Assembly: GCF_014649035.1 (NCBI RefSeq)
Contig: NZ_BMSG01000022.1
Span: 1 to 64,000, forward strand
Reading direction: 5' to 3'
Source of the DNA: Streptomyces sindenensis
GTDB taxonomy: Bacteria; Actinomycetota; Actinomycetes; Streptomycetales; Streptomycetaceae
Length of the DNA stretch: 64,000 bases
This document shows, piece after piece, positions 35,076 through 43,586 of the stretch. The notes beneath the pieces were generated by a model that did no database searches, was not told where the DNA came from, and saw only the letters and a program-made list of their open reading frames with translations. Position 1 is the stretch's first letter. Every line of letters begins with the position of its first letter. Position numbers and translations under genes: made by a program.

Positions 35076-36521
35076 CTACCCCCTCAAAGTCTCCAGCAGC
35101 CGCAGCCACACCTCGCTGATCGTCGGGTACGCCGGAACCGCGTGCCACAGGCGGGCGACGGGCACCTCCCCCGCGACCGCGACCGTCGCCGAGTGCAGGA
35201 GTTCGCCGATGCCCGGGCCGACGAAGGTGACGCCGAGCAAAATCTCGCGGTCCAGGTCCACCACCATCCGGGCGCGGCCCCGGTAGCCGTCGGCGTAGAG
35301 GCCCGAGCCGGCGACGGAGGCGAGGTCGTAGTCGACGGCGCGGACCCGGTGACCCGCGCGTTCGGCCTCGGCGAGGGTCAGGCCGACGGACGCGGCCTCG
35401 GGGTCGGTGAAGACGACCTGGGGAACGGCCGCGTGGTCGGCGGTGGCCGCGTGAGCACCCCACGGGGCGGTGTCCAGCGGGTCCTTCGCCGCGCGGGCGG
35501 CGATCGCCGCTCCCGCGATCCGGGCCTGGTACTTGCCCTGGTGGGTCAGCAGAGCGCGGTGATTGACGTCCCCGACCGCGTACAGCCAGTCCGTGCCCTC
35601 GACGAGGCAGCTGTCGTCCACGGAGAGCCAGGAGCCGGGTTCCCGTCCGATCGTCTCCAGGCCCAGTTCGTCGGTGCGCGGGGCCCGGCCGGTGGCGAAG
35701 AGGATCTCGTCGGCCTCGACGCGGCCGCCGTCGTCCAGCTCGACGGTGACCGGACCGTCGGGTGCGGGGCGGTGGAGGGCGGTGACGGAGACACCCGTAC
35801 GGATCGTGGCTCCGGCCTCCGTGAGCGCGTCGGCGACCAGCTCGCCCGCGAACGGCTCCATCCTCGGGAGCAGGCCCGCGCCCCGGATCAGCAAGGTCAC
35901 CTCGGAGCCCAGCGCCTGCCAGGCGGTGGCCATCTCCACGCCCACGACTCCCCCGCCGACGACCACGAGCCGGCCGGGAGCCTCCTTGGCGCTGGTGGCC
36001 TCGCGGCTGGTCCAGGGGCGGGCCTCCGCGATGCCGGGGAGGGCGGGGACGACGGCCCGGGTGCCGGTGCAGACGGCGACGGCGTGCCGGGCGGTGAGGC
36101 GGTGCTCCGTACCGTCGGGGGCGGTGACGGTGACCTCCCGGGGGCCGGTGAGCCGGCCCGTACCGCGGTACACGTCGGCTCCGACGCTCTCCAGCCAGGC
36201 GACCTGGCCGTCGTCCTTCCAGTGGCTCGTCTCCTCGTCCCGTTTGGCGAGGACGGCTCCCACGTCCAGCGGGCCCCGGACGGCGGCGCTCAGTCCCGGC
36301 ACCCGGCGGGCGTCGGCACGGGCGACGACGGGGCGCAGCAGCGCCTTGCTCGGCATGCAGGCCCAGTAGGAGCATTCGCCGCCGACCAGTTCGGATTCCA
36401 CCACCGCCGTGGTCAGCCCGGCGGCGCGGGCCCGGTCCGCCACGTTCTCGCCCACGGGCCCCGCGCCGATGACCACCACGTCGTAGGGCGAGCCTTCGGG
36501 GATCTTGCCTGCGTCAGTCAT
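35076..36521 (-). CDS. Pyridine nucleotide-disulfide oxidoreductase (class I)
   Basis: A 481-residue FAD/NAD(P)H enzyme of the lipoamide dehydrogenase / mercuric reductase group. FAD-binding VVIGAGPVGENVA is followed by the redox-active disulfide GGECSYWACMPSK (C-x4-C), an NAD(P)-binding VVGGGVVGVEMA, FATGRAPRTDELGL and AVGDVN. The C-terminal dimer domain ends LWHAVPAYPTISEVWL with the His-x-x-x-x-Pro element expected near the active site. The substrate may be a low-molecular-weight disulfide or quinone. The ATG at 36521 is preferred. It is divergent from a thioredoxin with a SigR promoter between them, which links it to thiol redox balance by position only. Confidence 0.9.
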   Translation of the reverse strand: MTDAGKIPEGSPYDVVVIGAGPVGENVADRARAAGLTTAVVESELVGGECSYWACMPSKALLRPVVARADARRVPGLSAAVRGPLDVGAVLAKRDEETSHWKDDGQVAWLESVGADVYRGTGRLTGPREVTVTAPDGTEHRLTARHAVAVCTGTRAVVPALPGIAEARPWTSREATSAKEAPGRLVVVGGGVVGVEMATAWQALGSEVTLLIRGAGLLPRMEPFAGELVADALTEAGATIRTGVSVTALHRPAPDGPVTVELDDGGRVEADEILFATGRAPRTDELGLETIGREPGSWLSVDDSCLVEGTDWLYAVGDVNHRALLTHQGKYQARIAGAAIAARAAKDPLDTAPWGAHAATADHAAVPQVVFTDPEAASVGLTLAEAERAGHRVRAVDYDLASVAGSGLYADGYRGRARMVVDLDREILLGVTFVGPGIGELLHSATVAVAGEVPVARLWHAVPAYPTISEVWLRLLETLRG

Positions 36522-36567
36522 GGAAACAGTCTCCTCGTGGGTGTGCGCACCGGCCACATGGGCAGGC

Positions 36568-36593
36568 GGAATAGCGCAAGTGCAGTCACCGTT
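36568..36593 (+). promoter_or_regulatory. SigR-type (ECF, thiol-stress) promoter for thioredoxin
   Basis: GGAAT (36568-36572) and GTT (36591-36593) are separated by exactly 18 bases, which equals the Streptomyces SigR consensus GGAAT-N18/19-GTT. It lies about 55 bases before the thioredoxin ATG in the right orientation, and thioredoxins are classic SigR targets. Confidence 0.75.
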
Positions 36594-36646
36594 GTGCCGG
36601 ACAGGACCGGACAGGACCCCACGGGCACAGGAAGAGGTACCCCAGA

Positions 36647-37045
36647 ATGAGCACCGTCGAGCTCACCAAAGAAAACTTCGATCAGGTCGTCAGCGACAAC
36701 GATTTCGTCCTGATCGACTTCTGGGCTTCCTGGTGTGGCCCCTGCCGGCAGTTCGCGCCGGTCTACGACTCGGCCTCCGAGCGCCACCCGGACCTGGTCT
36801 TCGCCAAGGTCGACACCGAGGCGCAGCAGGAGCTGGCGGCGGCTTTCGACATCCGCTCCATCCCGACGCTGATGATCGTCCGGGACAACGTCGCGGTGTT
36901 CGCGCAGCCCGGCGCCCTGCCGGAGGCGGCCCTGGAGGACGTCATCGGACAGGCCCGGAATCTGGACATGGACGAGGTCCGCAAGTCGGTCGAGGAGCAG
37001 CAGCGGGCGGCGGAAGCGGGGCAGGCACAGCCCGAGGCCCAGTAG
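36647..37045 (+). CDS. Thioredoxin
   Basis: A 132-residue thioredoxin. The active site WCGPC is at about residues 29-33 inside VLIDFWASWCGPC, the cis-proline is in SIPTLMI, and the fold length is standard to about residue 105. A charged Glu/Gln-rich C-terminal tail (about 25 residues) extends beyond the usual end. It reduces protein disulfides, itself being reduced by thioredoxin reductase, which is not in this window. The SigR-type promoter upstream predicts induction by disulfide stress. AGGTACCCCAG precedes the ATG. Confidence 0.95.
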   Translation: MSTVELTKENFDQVVSDNDFVLIDFWASWCGPCRQFAPVYDSASERHPDLVFAKVDTEAQQELAAAFDIRSIPTLMIVRDNVAVFAQPGALPEAALEDVIGQARNLDMDEVRKSVEEQQRAAEAGQAQPEAQ

Positions 37046-37051
37046 TCACGC

Positions 37052-37080
37052 GGCCGGGCGGTCGGCCTAGGCGCCCGGCC
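37052..37080. terminator. Possible terminator between convergent thioredoxin and DUF6296-like genes
   Basis: GGCCGGGCG (37052-37060) pairs perfectly with CGCCCGGCC (37072-37080) across an 11-base loop. It overlaps the last codons of the DUF6296-like gene. Moderate support only, because of the loop size. Confidence 0.4.
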
Positions 37081-37342
37081 TGGCCTCACCCTCCGCCCCG
37101 GCGACGCGGACCGACATACCGTAGTCGAGTTCCTCGCCGTCGATGAGTACGGCCTCCACCGTCCGGGTCTCCGGATCGACGTCCGCCTCCATGCCCTCGC
37201 CGGCGTACCGGGGGTAGCCGGAGGCCCCCGTCTCGCCGGTGGCGGCGACGACCGCGGACCGGATCGGCCGACCGGGGGCTCCGGACCGCGTCCTGCTGTG
37301 GTCGGGGATCAGGAGCAGCTCGTAACTCTGCGGATGGCTCAT
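37067..37342 (-). CDS. Small DUF6296-like protein
   Basis: A 91-residue protein, probably soluble. The pattern SYELLLIPDHS ... TGASGYPRYAGEGMEADV ... VLIDG resembles the DUF6296 family of small Streptomyces proteins of unknown function, in which a similar TGA.GYP.Y segment is conserved. The ATG at 37342 is chosen, since twelve further in-frame residues upstream lack family similarity. It converges with thioredoxin and has a LacI gene behind it on the same strand. No function known. Confidence 0.6.
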   Translation of the reverse strand: MSHPQSYELLLIPDHSRTRSGAPGRPIRSAVVAATGETGASGYPRYAGEGMEADVDPETRTVEAVLIDGEELDYGMSVRVAGAEGEARPGA

Positions 37343-37396
37343 GCCTCCGACGCTAGACATGCGCCGTGCACCACGCACGTCCGGCGTCGGAGGCGT

Positions 37397-38419
37397 TCAG
37401 CTGGATTCCCGGTGGACGGCGCTGGTGCGGAGCAGGTCGTGGTGGACCGGTGGCCCGCCCGGGTGCTGGACCATGCGGTCGATCGTCTCCGCCAGCGGCT
37501 GCGGCATGGCCAGCTCCATCCGGACGGTGCTCAGCCGGGGGCGCAGCAGCCTGCCGATGAGGGAGTCGTCCGCGCCGATCACCGCTGTGTCGGCGGGCAC
37601 GGCCACCCCGGCGTCCTGGAGGGCCCGCATCAGCAGCATGGCGTACTCGTCGTTGTACGCGAACACCGCGTCCAGCCCCAGTTCCCCCCAACGGGCGGCG
37701 AGCCGCTGCGCGGATTCCTCGTCGTACCCCAACGGCAGCGGGCAGACGCGGGCCCTCACGGATTCGGCGGCGCGCCGGGCGCCGGCGAGGCGGGTTTCCG
37801 AGAAGGACTCCCGGCAGGGTTCCTGGGGCATGACCACACCGATGTGGCGGCGGCCGCGGGCCACCAGGTGTTCCACGGCGCTCTCCCCGACCCGGCGCTG
37901 GTCCATGACCAGGCCGTGCGCCCCCGGCACCGGGTCGGGCCCCAGGGTGATCACCGCCTTGGCGCCGGACCGGGTCAGGATGCCCGTGCCGTGGGGGGTG
38001 AGGGTGATGCCCGGCGGGACGACGACGGCGACGGGCCGCAGTTCGGCCCAGGCCGTGGCCGCCTCGTCGGCGGTGAGGCCGACGCTGCCGTACTGGACGA
38101 CGGTGTAGTCCAGCCGGCGCAGCCCCGACTGGAGTTCTTCGAAGAAGTACTGGTGCAGGGGCCCCCCGGGTATGTGGCCGGAGGGCAGCAGGACCATGCG
38201 GCTGTGTCCGGCGCGCAGGCTGCGGGCGGCCGCGTGCGGCACGTAACCGAGTTGGAGGGCGGCCTCCCTGACCCGGCGTCGGGTGGGATCGCTGATCCGG
38301 ACGGTGGCGTTGTTGTTCAGCACGTAGGACACGGTGGCCCGGGACACTCCGGCGAGGCGGGCCACATCGGCGCTGGTCGGGACGGAGACTTCGGCGGGCT
38401 GCTTGGGTAACTGGCTCAT
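37397..38419 (-). CDS. LacI family transcriptional regulator
   Basis: A 340-residue LacI/GalR repressor. The helix-turn-helix (TSADVARLAGVSRATVSYVL) and hinge (RRRVREAALQLGYVPHAAAR) occupy residues 15-65, followed by a periplasmic-binding-protein-like effector domain (YGSVGLTADEA, VFAYNDEYAMLLMRALQDAG, IGADDSLIGRLLRP). It should sense a sugar. No sugar transporter or glycosidase gene adjoins it, so its targets are elsewhere. The ATG at 38419 starts the family-typical N-terminus. Confidence 0.92.
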   Translation of the reverse strand: MSQLPKQPAEVSVPTSADVARLAGVSRATVSYVLNNNATVRISDPTRRRVREAALQLGYVPHAAARSLRAGHSRMVLLPSGHIPGGPLHQYFFEELQSGLRRLDYTVVQYGSVGLTADEAATAWAELRPVAVVVPPGITLTPHGTGILTRSGAKAVITLGPDPVPGAHGLVMDQRRVGESAVEHLVARGRRHIGVVMPQEPCRESFSETRLAGARRAAESVRARVCPLPLGYDEESAQRLAARWGELGLDAVFAYNDEYAMLLMRALQDAGVAVPADTAVIGADDSLIGRLLRPRLSTVRMELAMPQPLAETIDRMVQHPGGPPVHHDLLRTSAVHRESS

Positions 38420-38564
38420 GGCGTCGGGCAGTCTTCCAGACCCGTGGGAGCGGGTTTCGGCCCGGGGCCCGCAGCCCCGGTCACGGTGGCCGGAACACCG
38501 CCCCGCGCCCCCGCTCCGACGCCCCCCTCCCGGGATCCGGAGGCAGGGGTTCTACGGTGTGGTG

Positions 38565-39032
38565 ATGACGTTCCACGACAGCGCCTACCGTTCCGACAAC
38601 CCCTCTGACGTGCCCGGCAGCAGCGGGCCGAGTGCCACGGTGCAGGCCGATCCCGCCGAGGTGGGATCCGTGCGCACCTCCTACGCCCCCGATCGCGACG
38701 GCGATCCCGACCCCGGCGAGATCGTCTGGACCTGGGTGCCCTTCGAGGAAGGCGACGGGCGCGGGAAGGACCGCCCGGTGCTCGTCGTGGCCCGCGAGGA
38801 GGCGGGCACGCTGCTCGCCGTCCAGCTCTCCAGCAAGCAGCACGACCGGGACCACGCGTGGGTGGCGCTGGGCGCGGGTCCCTGGGACAGCTCGGGGCGG
38901 CCGTCCTGGGCCGATCTGGACCGGGTGCTGCGGGTCCACGAGGACGGGATGCGCCGGGAGGCGTGCGCGCTGGACCGGGACCGTTTCGACCGGGTCCTCG
39001 AACGGCTGCGTGAGCGGTACGGCTGGAGCTGA
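38565..39032 (+). CDS. PemK/MazF-type toxin-like protein
   Basis: A 155-residue protein. The first 50 residues are disordered (Ser/Asp/Pro-rich). Then GEIVWTWVPFEEGDGRGKDRPVLVVAREEAG matches the SH3-like MazF/PemK start, in which GxxxxRPvlVv is typical, and a VQLSSKQHDRD strand and a late RVLERLRERYGW helix follow. MazF proteins are endoribonucleases. No antitoxin gene is seen next to it, so it may be a solitary or non-toxic member. In-frame GTG codons sit just before the ATG at 38565. A LacI gene is divergent upstream. Confidence 0.8.
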   Translation: MTFHDSAYRSDNPSDVPGSSGPSATVQADPAEVGSVRTSYAPDRDGDPDPGEIVWTWVPFEEGDGRGKDRPVLVVAREEAGTLLAVQLSSKQHDRDHAWVALGAGPWDSSGRPSWADLDRVLRVHEDGMRREACALDRDRFDRVLERLRERYGWS

Positions 39033-39114
39033 GCGCCGGGGGCGGGTCGGCCGGTCAGGACCTGGGGCGCGATGCCTGCGAGGCACCCCGCAGCGGAGCC
39101 CGGCGGGCTCCGGG

Positions 39115-39936
39115 TCAGGCGAAGGTCCGGGTGAAGGCGGCCCGGACGGCGGAGTCGGGGTTCCGGTCCAGGATCCCGAAGACGATCTGCTCGAAGTGGC
39201 CGCCGAACCGGCCGCCCTCCCCGATCAGTGCCCGGAACGCCTCCGCCACCTGCCCCGGATCGTTCTCGAAGACTCCGCAGCCCCAGGCGCCCAGGACGAG
39301 CCTGCGATAGCCGCGGACGGCCGCGACCTCCAGGACCCGTTCGGCGCGGGACGCGAGGGCGGCCGGGATCAGGTGGGCGTCCTCGGGGGTCTGCCGTCGG
39401 ATCACTCCGGCGTTCGGCGCGGGCGAGGTGAGGAATCCCGCCGCGTACGGGGCGTCCAGAAAGCGGCCGCGGTCGTCACGGAAGACCGGCACGGCGGGCG
39501 AGTGGATCACCCGGTCGGTGTAGAAGGCGCTGCGTTCCGCGCGGTGGTGCGCGTAGTACTCGGGGGCGCGCAGGAGGGTCGTGTGGAGGGCCGATCCACG
39601 GCACAGGGCCTCTTCCTGGGCCTGGGCGCCGTTGAGGTAGCCGCCGCCGGGGTTGCGGGCCGAGGCGTAGCTCAGGACGGCGACCCGGCCGGGGCCTTCG
39701 CCGGTCATCCGGCGGGCCGCGGCGAGGCTGCTCTCGGCGGTGACCTCGATGTGCGGGGTGCGGTCGGTGTCCAGGGCGGCGACCGGCACCGGATCGGGGC
39801 CGTAGAGCCGGGTGCCGGAGCGCGCGGCGGCCACCGCCCGTTCGATGGACACGTCCTGACCTGCCGCGTTGCGGTATCTCCCGGTCTCGACGACCGCTTC
39901 TGTCTCGCGCGCGATGCCGCGCAGCCGCGCGCTCAC
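39115..39936 (-). CDS. Bacterial-type poly(ADP-ribose) glycohydrolase (TIGR02452 family, macro fold)
   Basis: A 273-residue protein of the TIGR02452/DUF2263 microbial PARG family. The signature SYASARNPGGGYLNGAQAQEE contains the GGG and the catalytic Gln-Glu-Glu that attack ADP-ribose bonds, followed by ALCRGSALHTTL. Later LGAWGCGVFENDP is the family phosphate-binding loop. It hydrolyses poly(ADP-ribose) or removes ADP-ribose from macromolecules. The GTG at 39936 is preceded by GGGGGAG. It lies divergent from egtA and converges with the MazF-like gene. Confidence 0.9.
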   Translation of the reverse strand: MSARLRGIARETEAVVETGRYRNAAGQDVSIERAVAAARSGTRLYGPDPVPVAALDTDRTPHIEVTAESSLAAARRMTGEGPGRVAVLSYASARNPGGGYLNGAQAQEEALCRGSALHTTLLRAPEYYAHHRAERSAFYTDRVIHSPAVPVFRDDRGRFLDAPYAAGFLTSPAPNAGVIRRQTPEDAHLIPAALASRAERVLEVAAVRGYRRLVLGAWGCGVFENDPGQVAEAFRALIGEGGRFGGHFEQIVFGILDRNPDSAVRAAFTRTFA

Positions 39937-40081
39937 CGGCGCTCCCCCGTGTGGTGCATACGGGGCATGCTGGCGGGAAACCCGGCCTGGGCGCAATCGG
40001 ATTTTCCTGGCTCGGGGGCACCCTTGTGCGATCTCCGGGTACGGGTTTGGCTGGGAGGCAGGCAGCTGAGGAGGAGACCCC

Positions 40082-41398
40082 ATGGCCTTGGACATTCCCG
40101 GCGCGACCGGCTCGCGCCCGGACGCCACCCCGCTCGACGAGAGCGGGGCGGAGGACTTGCTGCGCGGCATATGTTTCAAGACGGGTCCGCCCCGGACCGT
40201 GGGCGTGGAACTCGAATGGCTCATCCACGACCGGGAACGTCCGCACGTTCCGGTCGGCCAGGAGCGGCTGGACAGCGCCGTCGAGGCGGTCCGCGCGCTG
40301 CCCCTGAGCGCCGCGCTGACGTTGGAGCCGGGCGGGCAGCTGGAGCTCAGTTCGCAGCCGGCCGGCTCGTTGATGGAGTGCGTCGCGACGACCGCGGCCG
40401 ATCTGGCGGCGGTCCGTGCGTCGCTCGGCTCGGCGGGGCTCGCGCCGGTGGGGCTCGGCGTGGATCCGTGGCAGACCGCGCACCGCAGGCTGCGGGAGCC
40501 GCGTTACGAGGCGATGGAGACCGCGCTGGACCGGGCGGGGCCGGCCGGGCGGGCGATGATGTGCACCTCCGCCTCGGTCCAGGTCTGTCTGGACGCGGGC
40601 GAGGAGGAGCCGGGGCCGCTCGGTCACGGGCGGCGCTGGCAGCTCGCGCACCTGCTGGGCGCGGTGTTGGTGGCGGCGTTCGCCAATTCGCCGTTCCAGC
40701 AGGGCCGCCGGACCGGCTGGTCCTCCACCCGGCAGGCGCTGTGGACCGACCTCGATCCGGGGCGGACCCTCGCCCCGGGCACCGGGCACGCGCCTCGCGA
40801 GGCCTGGGCGGCTCATGTCCTGGACACGACCGTGCTGTGCATCCGGTGCGAGAGCGGCCCGTGGGACGTCCCCGAGAATCTGACCTTCCGCGAGTGGATC
40901 CGCACCGGTTCGCCCCGGCCTCCGGTGCGGGCCGATCTCGACTACCACCTCACCACGCTGTTCCCGCCGGTCCGGCCGCGCGGCCATCTCGAACTGCGCA
41001 TGATCGACGCGCAGAGCGGGCCCGACGGATGGCTGGTGCCGCTCGCCGTCACCACGGCCCTGTTCGACGATCCGGAGGCCGCCGAGACCGTCTACCGGGC
41101 CGTGAAACCGCTGGCCGAGACGGCCGGCTCGTCGGCCGCCCCGCGCAATCCGCTCTGGACCGCCGCCGCGCGCGAGGGTCTCGCCGATCCGGAGTTGCGG
41201 GCCGCGGCCGTCGCCTGCTTCGGAGCGGCGCTCCCGGCGCTGGAGCGGATGGGCGCGAGCGACGCGGTGCGCGACACGGTGGCCGCCTTCACCGACCGCT
41301 ACGTCGCCCGGGGCCGATGTCCGGCCGACGATCTGCCGGAGCCGGACGACCTCACCGATCTCAGCCTGCTGACCGAGCGGAAGGCGGCCTCCGCATGA
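40082..41398 (+). CDS. egtA: Ergothioneine biosynthesis glutamate-cysteine ligase EgtA
   Basis: A 438-residue GCS2-type glutamate-cysteine ligase that makes gamma-glutamylcysteine, the sulfur donor for ergothioneine. Family features: VGVELEWLIHDRE (the EVEW-like acidic motif near 40), SAALTLEPGGQLELSSQP (near 80), MMCTSASVQVCLD, and RPRGHLELRMIDAQS (near 300). GAGGAG 5 bases before the ATG supports the start. It is the first gene of a four-gene operon whose members overlap by one to four bases. Confidence 0.95.
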   Translation: MALDIPGATGSRPDATPLDESGAEDLLRGICFKTGPPRTVGVELEWLIHDRERPHVPVGQERLDSAVEAVRALPLSAALTLEPGGQLELSSQPAGSLMECVATTAADLAAVRASLGSAGLAPVGLGVDPWQTAHRRLREPRYEAMETALDRAGPAGRAMMCTSASVQVCLDAGEEEPGPLGHGRRWQLAHLLGAVLVAAFANSPFQQGRRTGWSSTRQALWTDLDPGRTLAPGTGHAPREAWAAHVLDTTVLCIRCESGPWDVPENLTFREWIRTGSPRPPVRADLDYHLTTLFPPVRPRGHLELRMIDAQSGPDGWLVPLAVTTALFDDPEAAETVYRAVKPLAETAGSSAAPRNPLWTAAAREGLADPELRAAAVACFGAALPALERMGASDAVRDTVAAFTDRYVARGRCPADDLPEPDDLTDLSLLTERKAASA

Positions 41399-42831
41399 CC
41401 GAGCACCGTGGACCCCAAGAGCACCGCGCAGAGTCCGAGCCCCGTGAGCTGTCCGACGCGTTCGATCCCGCCCAGGTCTCCGGCCCCGCCGCCGGCGGCT
41501 TCCCCTTCGCCGCCGGTGTCGATCCGGAGGTCCTGCGTCGGCGTGCCCTGGCCGCGCTGCTGGCCGCGCGTGAGCGCACCACCCTGCTCACCGACAGCGT
41601 GGACGACGGTGAACTGACCGCTCAGCACTCGCCGTTGATGTCGCCGCTGGTCTGGGACCTGGCGCACATCGGCAACCAGGAGGAGCAGTGGCTGCTGCGC
41701 GCCGTCGGCGGCCGGGAGGCGCTGCGCCCGGAGATCGACGGGCTCTACAACGCCTTCGAGCACTCGCGCGCCTCCCGCCCCTCGCTGCCGCTGCTGGCCC
41801 CCGCCGAGGCCCGGACGTACGCCTCCGACGTACGGGGCCGGGCACTGGAGCTGCTGGAGGGCACCCCTCTACACAAGGGCGGAGGCCCGTTGGAACGGGC
41901 CGGGTTCGCCTTCGGGATGATCGCCCAGCACGAACAGCAGCACGACGAGACCATGTTGATCACCCATCAGCTTCGGGCGGGGCCGGCGGCCCTCACCGCG
42001 CCGCCGCCTCCCGCGCCCCCCGAGCCCGTCGGCGCCGAAGCCGTTGCGGCCGAAGTGTTCGTCCCCGGGGGCCCGTTCACGATGGGGACGTCCGCCGAAC
42101 CGTGGGCGCTGGACAACGAACGCCCCGCGCACCGGCGCGACGTGGCGGCGTTCCACCTGGACTCCTCGCCGGTCACCTGCGGCGCCTACCTCCGCTTCAT
42201 CGAGGACGACGGGTACGGCGACGAGCGCTGGTGGGCCCCCGAGGGCTGGGCCATGGTCCGTGAACACGGCCTCTCCGCACCGCTGTTCTGGCGCCGCGAC
42301 GCGGGGCAGTGGCTGCGCCGCCGGTTCGGGGTGACCGAGCCGGTGCCGCACGACGAACCGGTGCTGCACGTCAGCTGGTACGAGGCGGACGCGTACGCCC
42401 GCTGGGCCGGGCGGCGGCTTCCCACGGAGGCCGAGTGGGAGAAGGCCGCCCGGCACGACCCCGCCTCCGGCCGCTCGCGGCGCTATCCGTGGGGCGACGA
42501 GGACCCGACGCCGGAGCGGGCCAATCTGGGGCAGCGCCATCTGCGCCCGGCGCGGTCCGGGGCGTATCCGCTGGGCCGGTCGCCGGCCGGGGCGGGGCAG
42601 TTGATCGGCGATGTGTGGGAGTGGACCGCCAGCGACTTCCTGCCCTATCCGGGGTTCGTGGCGTTTCCCTACCGCGAGTACTCGGAGGTCTTCTTCGGGC
42701 CCGGGCACAAGGTACTGCGGGGCGGCTCGTTCGCCGTGGACCAGGTCGCCTGCCGGGGCACCTTCCGCAACTGGGACCTTCCGGTGCGGCGGCAGATCTT
42801 CGCCGGTTTCCGTACGGCGAGGGATGCCTGA
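41395..42831 (+). CDS. egtB: Hercynine oxygenase / sulfoxide synthase EgtB
   Basis: A 478-residue non-heme iron enzyme that joins hercynine and gamma-glutamylcysteine with oxygen. The N-terminal DinB-like domain carries HIGNQEEQWLLRAV and the iron-binding AQHEQQHDET (H-x3-H-x-E). The C-terminal formylglycine-generating-enzyme-like domain contains VFVPGGPFTMGT, RLPTEAEWEKAAR, GDVWEWTASDF and VLRGGSFAV. Its ATG overlaps the egtA stop (ATGA). The length is slightly above the family norm because of a Pro/Glu-rich N-terminus. Confidence 0.95.
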   Translation: MTEHRGPQEHRAESEPRELSDAFDPAQVSGPAAGGFPFAAGVDPEVLRRRALAALLAARERTTLLTDSVDDGELTAQHSPLMSPLVWDLAHIGNQEEQWLLRAVGGREALRPEIDGLYNAFEHSRASRPSLPLLAPAEARTYASDVRGRALELLEGTPLHKGGGPLERAGFAFGMIAQHEQQHDETMLITHQLRAGPAALTAPPPPAPPEPVGAEAVAAEVFVPGGPFTMGTSAEPWALDNERPAHRRDVAAFHLDSSPVTCGAYLRFIEDDGYGDERWWAPEGWAMVREHGLSAPLFWRRDAGQWLRRRFGVTEPVPHDEPVLHVSWYEADAYARWAGRRLPTEAEWEKAARHDPASGRSRRYPWGDEDPTPERANLGQRHLRPARSGAYPLGRSPAGAGQLIGDVWEWTASDFLPYPGFVAFPYREYSEVFFGPGHKVLRGGSFAVDQVACRGTFRNWDLPVRRQIFAGFRTARDA

Positions 42832-43586
42832 TGTGCCGCCATATCGCCTATGTGGGCGAGCCGGTGGCGCTGGGCGAGGTCCTCCTGCGGCCTCCGCACT
42901 CCTTGGTACGGCAGTCCTGGGAGCCGCGCCGCCAGCGCCACGGCACGGTCAACGCGGACGGCTTCGGCGTCGGTTGGTACGCCGACGGGGACCCGGCCCC
43001 CGGACGCTACCGCCGCCAGGGCCCCATATGGGGCGACGAGACCTTCACCGATCTGGCCCGGGTGGTCCGCAGCACCGCGCTGCTCGCCGCCGTACGGGAT
43101 GCCACCGAGGCGGGTGCGGACGGGGAGGCCGCGGCCGCGCCGTACGCCGCCGGGCGGCTGCTGTTCAGCCACAACGGGGCGGTGAGGGGCTGGCCCGCGT
43201 CGCTCGCCGGCCCGGCCGCCGCCCTGCCCGCCGAGAGGCTCCTGTCGCTGGCCGCCCGGAACGACTCGGCGCTGATCTGGGCGCTGATCCGGCACCGGAC
43301 CGACGCCGGGGACGAGGTGCCGCGCGCCGTCGCGGAGACGGTCCGCGAGGTCGCGTCCGCCGCCCCCGGCTCGCGGCTGAATCTGCTGCTCACCGACGGC
43401 GCCACCATCACGGCGACCGCCTGGGGCGACACCCTCTGGTACCGCACGGAACCGGGCCGCCGCACCGCGGTCGCCTCGGAACCGTATGACGACGACCCGC
43501 TCTGGCACGAGGTCCCCGACCGCACCCTGCTGGTCGCGACCGCTTCGGACGTCCTGCTCACCCCGCTCAAGGAGCCCCTCGCGTGA
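42831..43586 (+). CDS. egtC: Ergothioneine biosynthesis amidohydrolase EgtC
   Basis: A 251-residue class II glutamine amidotransferase-like hydrolase that removes glutamate from the gamma-glutamyl sulfoxide intermediate. The N-terminal nucleophile Cys2 follows the initiator directly (MCRHIAYVGEP), with HGTVNADGFGVGWY and FSHNGAVRGW as the oxyanion and substrate loops. The start overlaps the egtB stop by one base (TGATG), ensuring coupling. Confidence 0.95.
   Translation: MCRHIAYVGEPVALGEVLLRPPHSLVRQSWEPRRQRHGTVNADGFGVGWYADGDPAPGRYRRQGPIWGDETFTDLARVVRSTALLAAVRDATEAGADGEAAAAPYAAGRLLFSHNGAVRGWPASLAGPAAALPAERLLSLAARNDSALIWALIRHRTDAGDEVPRAVAETVREVASAAPGSRLNLLLTDGATITATAWGDTLWYRTEPGRRTAVASEPYDDDPLWHEVPDRTLLVATASDVLLTPLKEPLA

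Noticed and set aside
34783..36375. A 530-codon minus-strand frame over the oxidoreductase
   Set aside because: Arg/Pro/Gly-rich, no motifs; the oxidoreductase frame with FAD and CxxxxC motifs is the coding one.
38632..42831. A 1399-codon plus-strand frame ending with EgtB
   Set aside because: The part before 41395 is an out-of-frame shadow of the MazF-like, PARG and egtA genes. EgtB begins at 41395.
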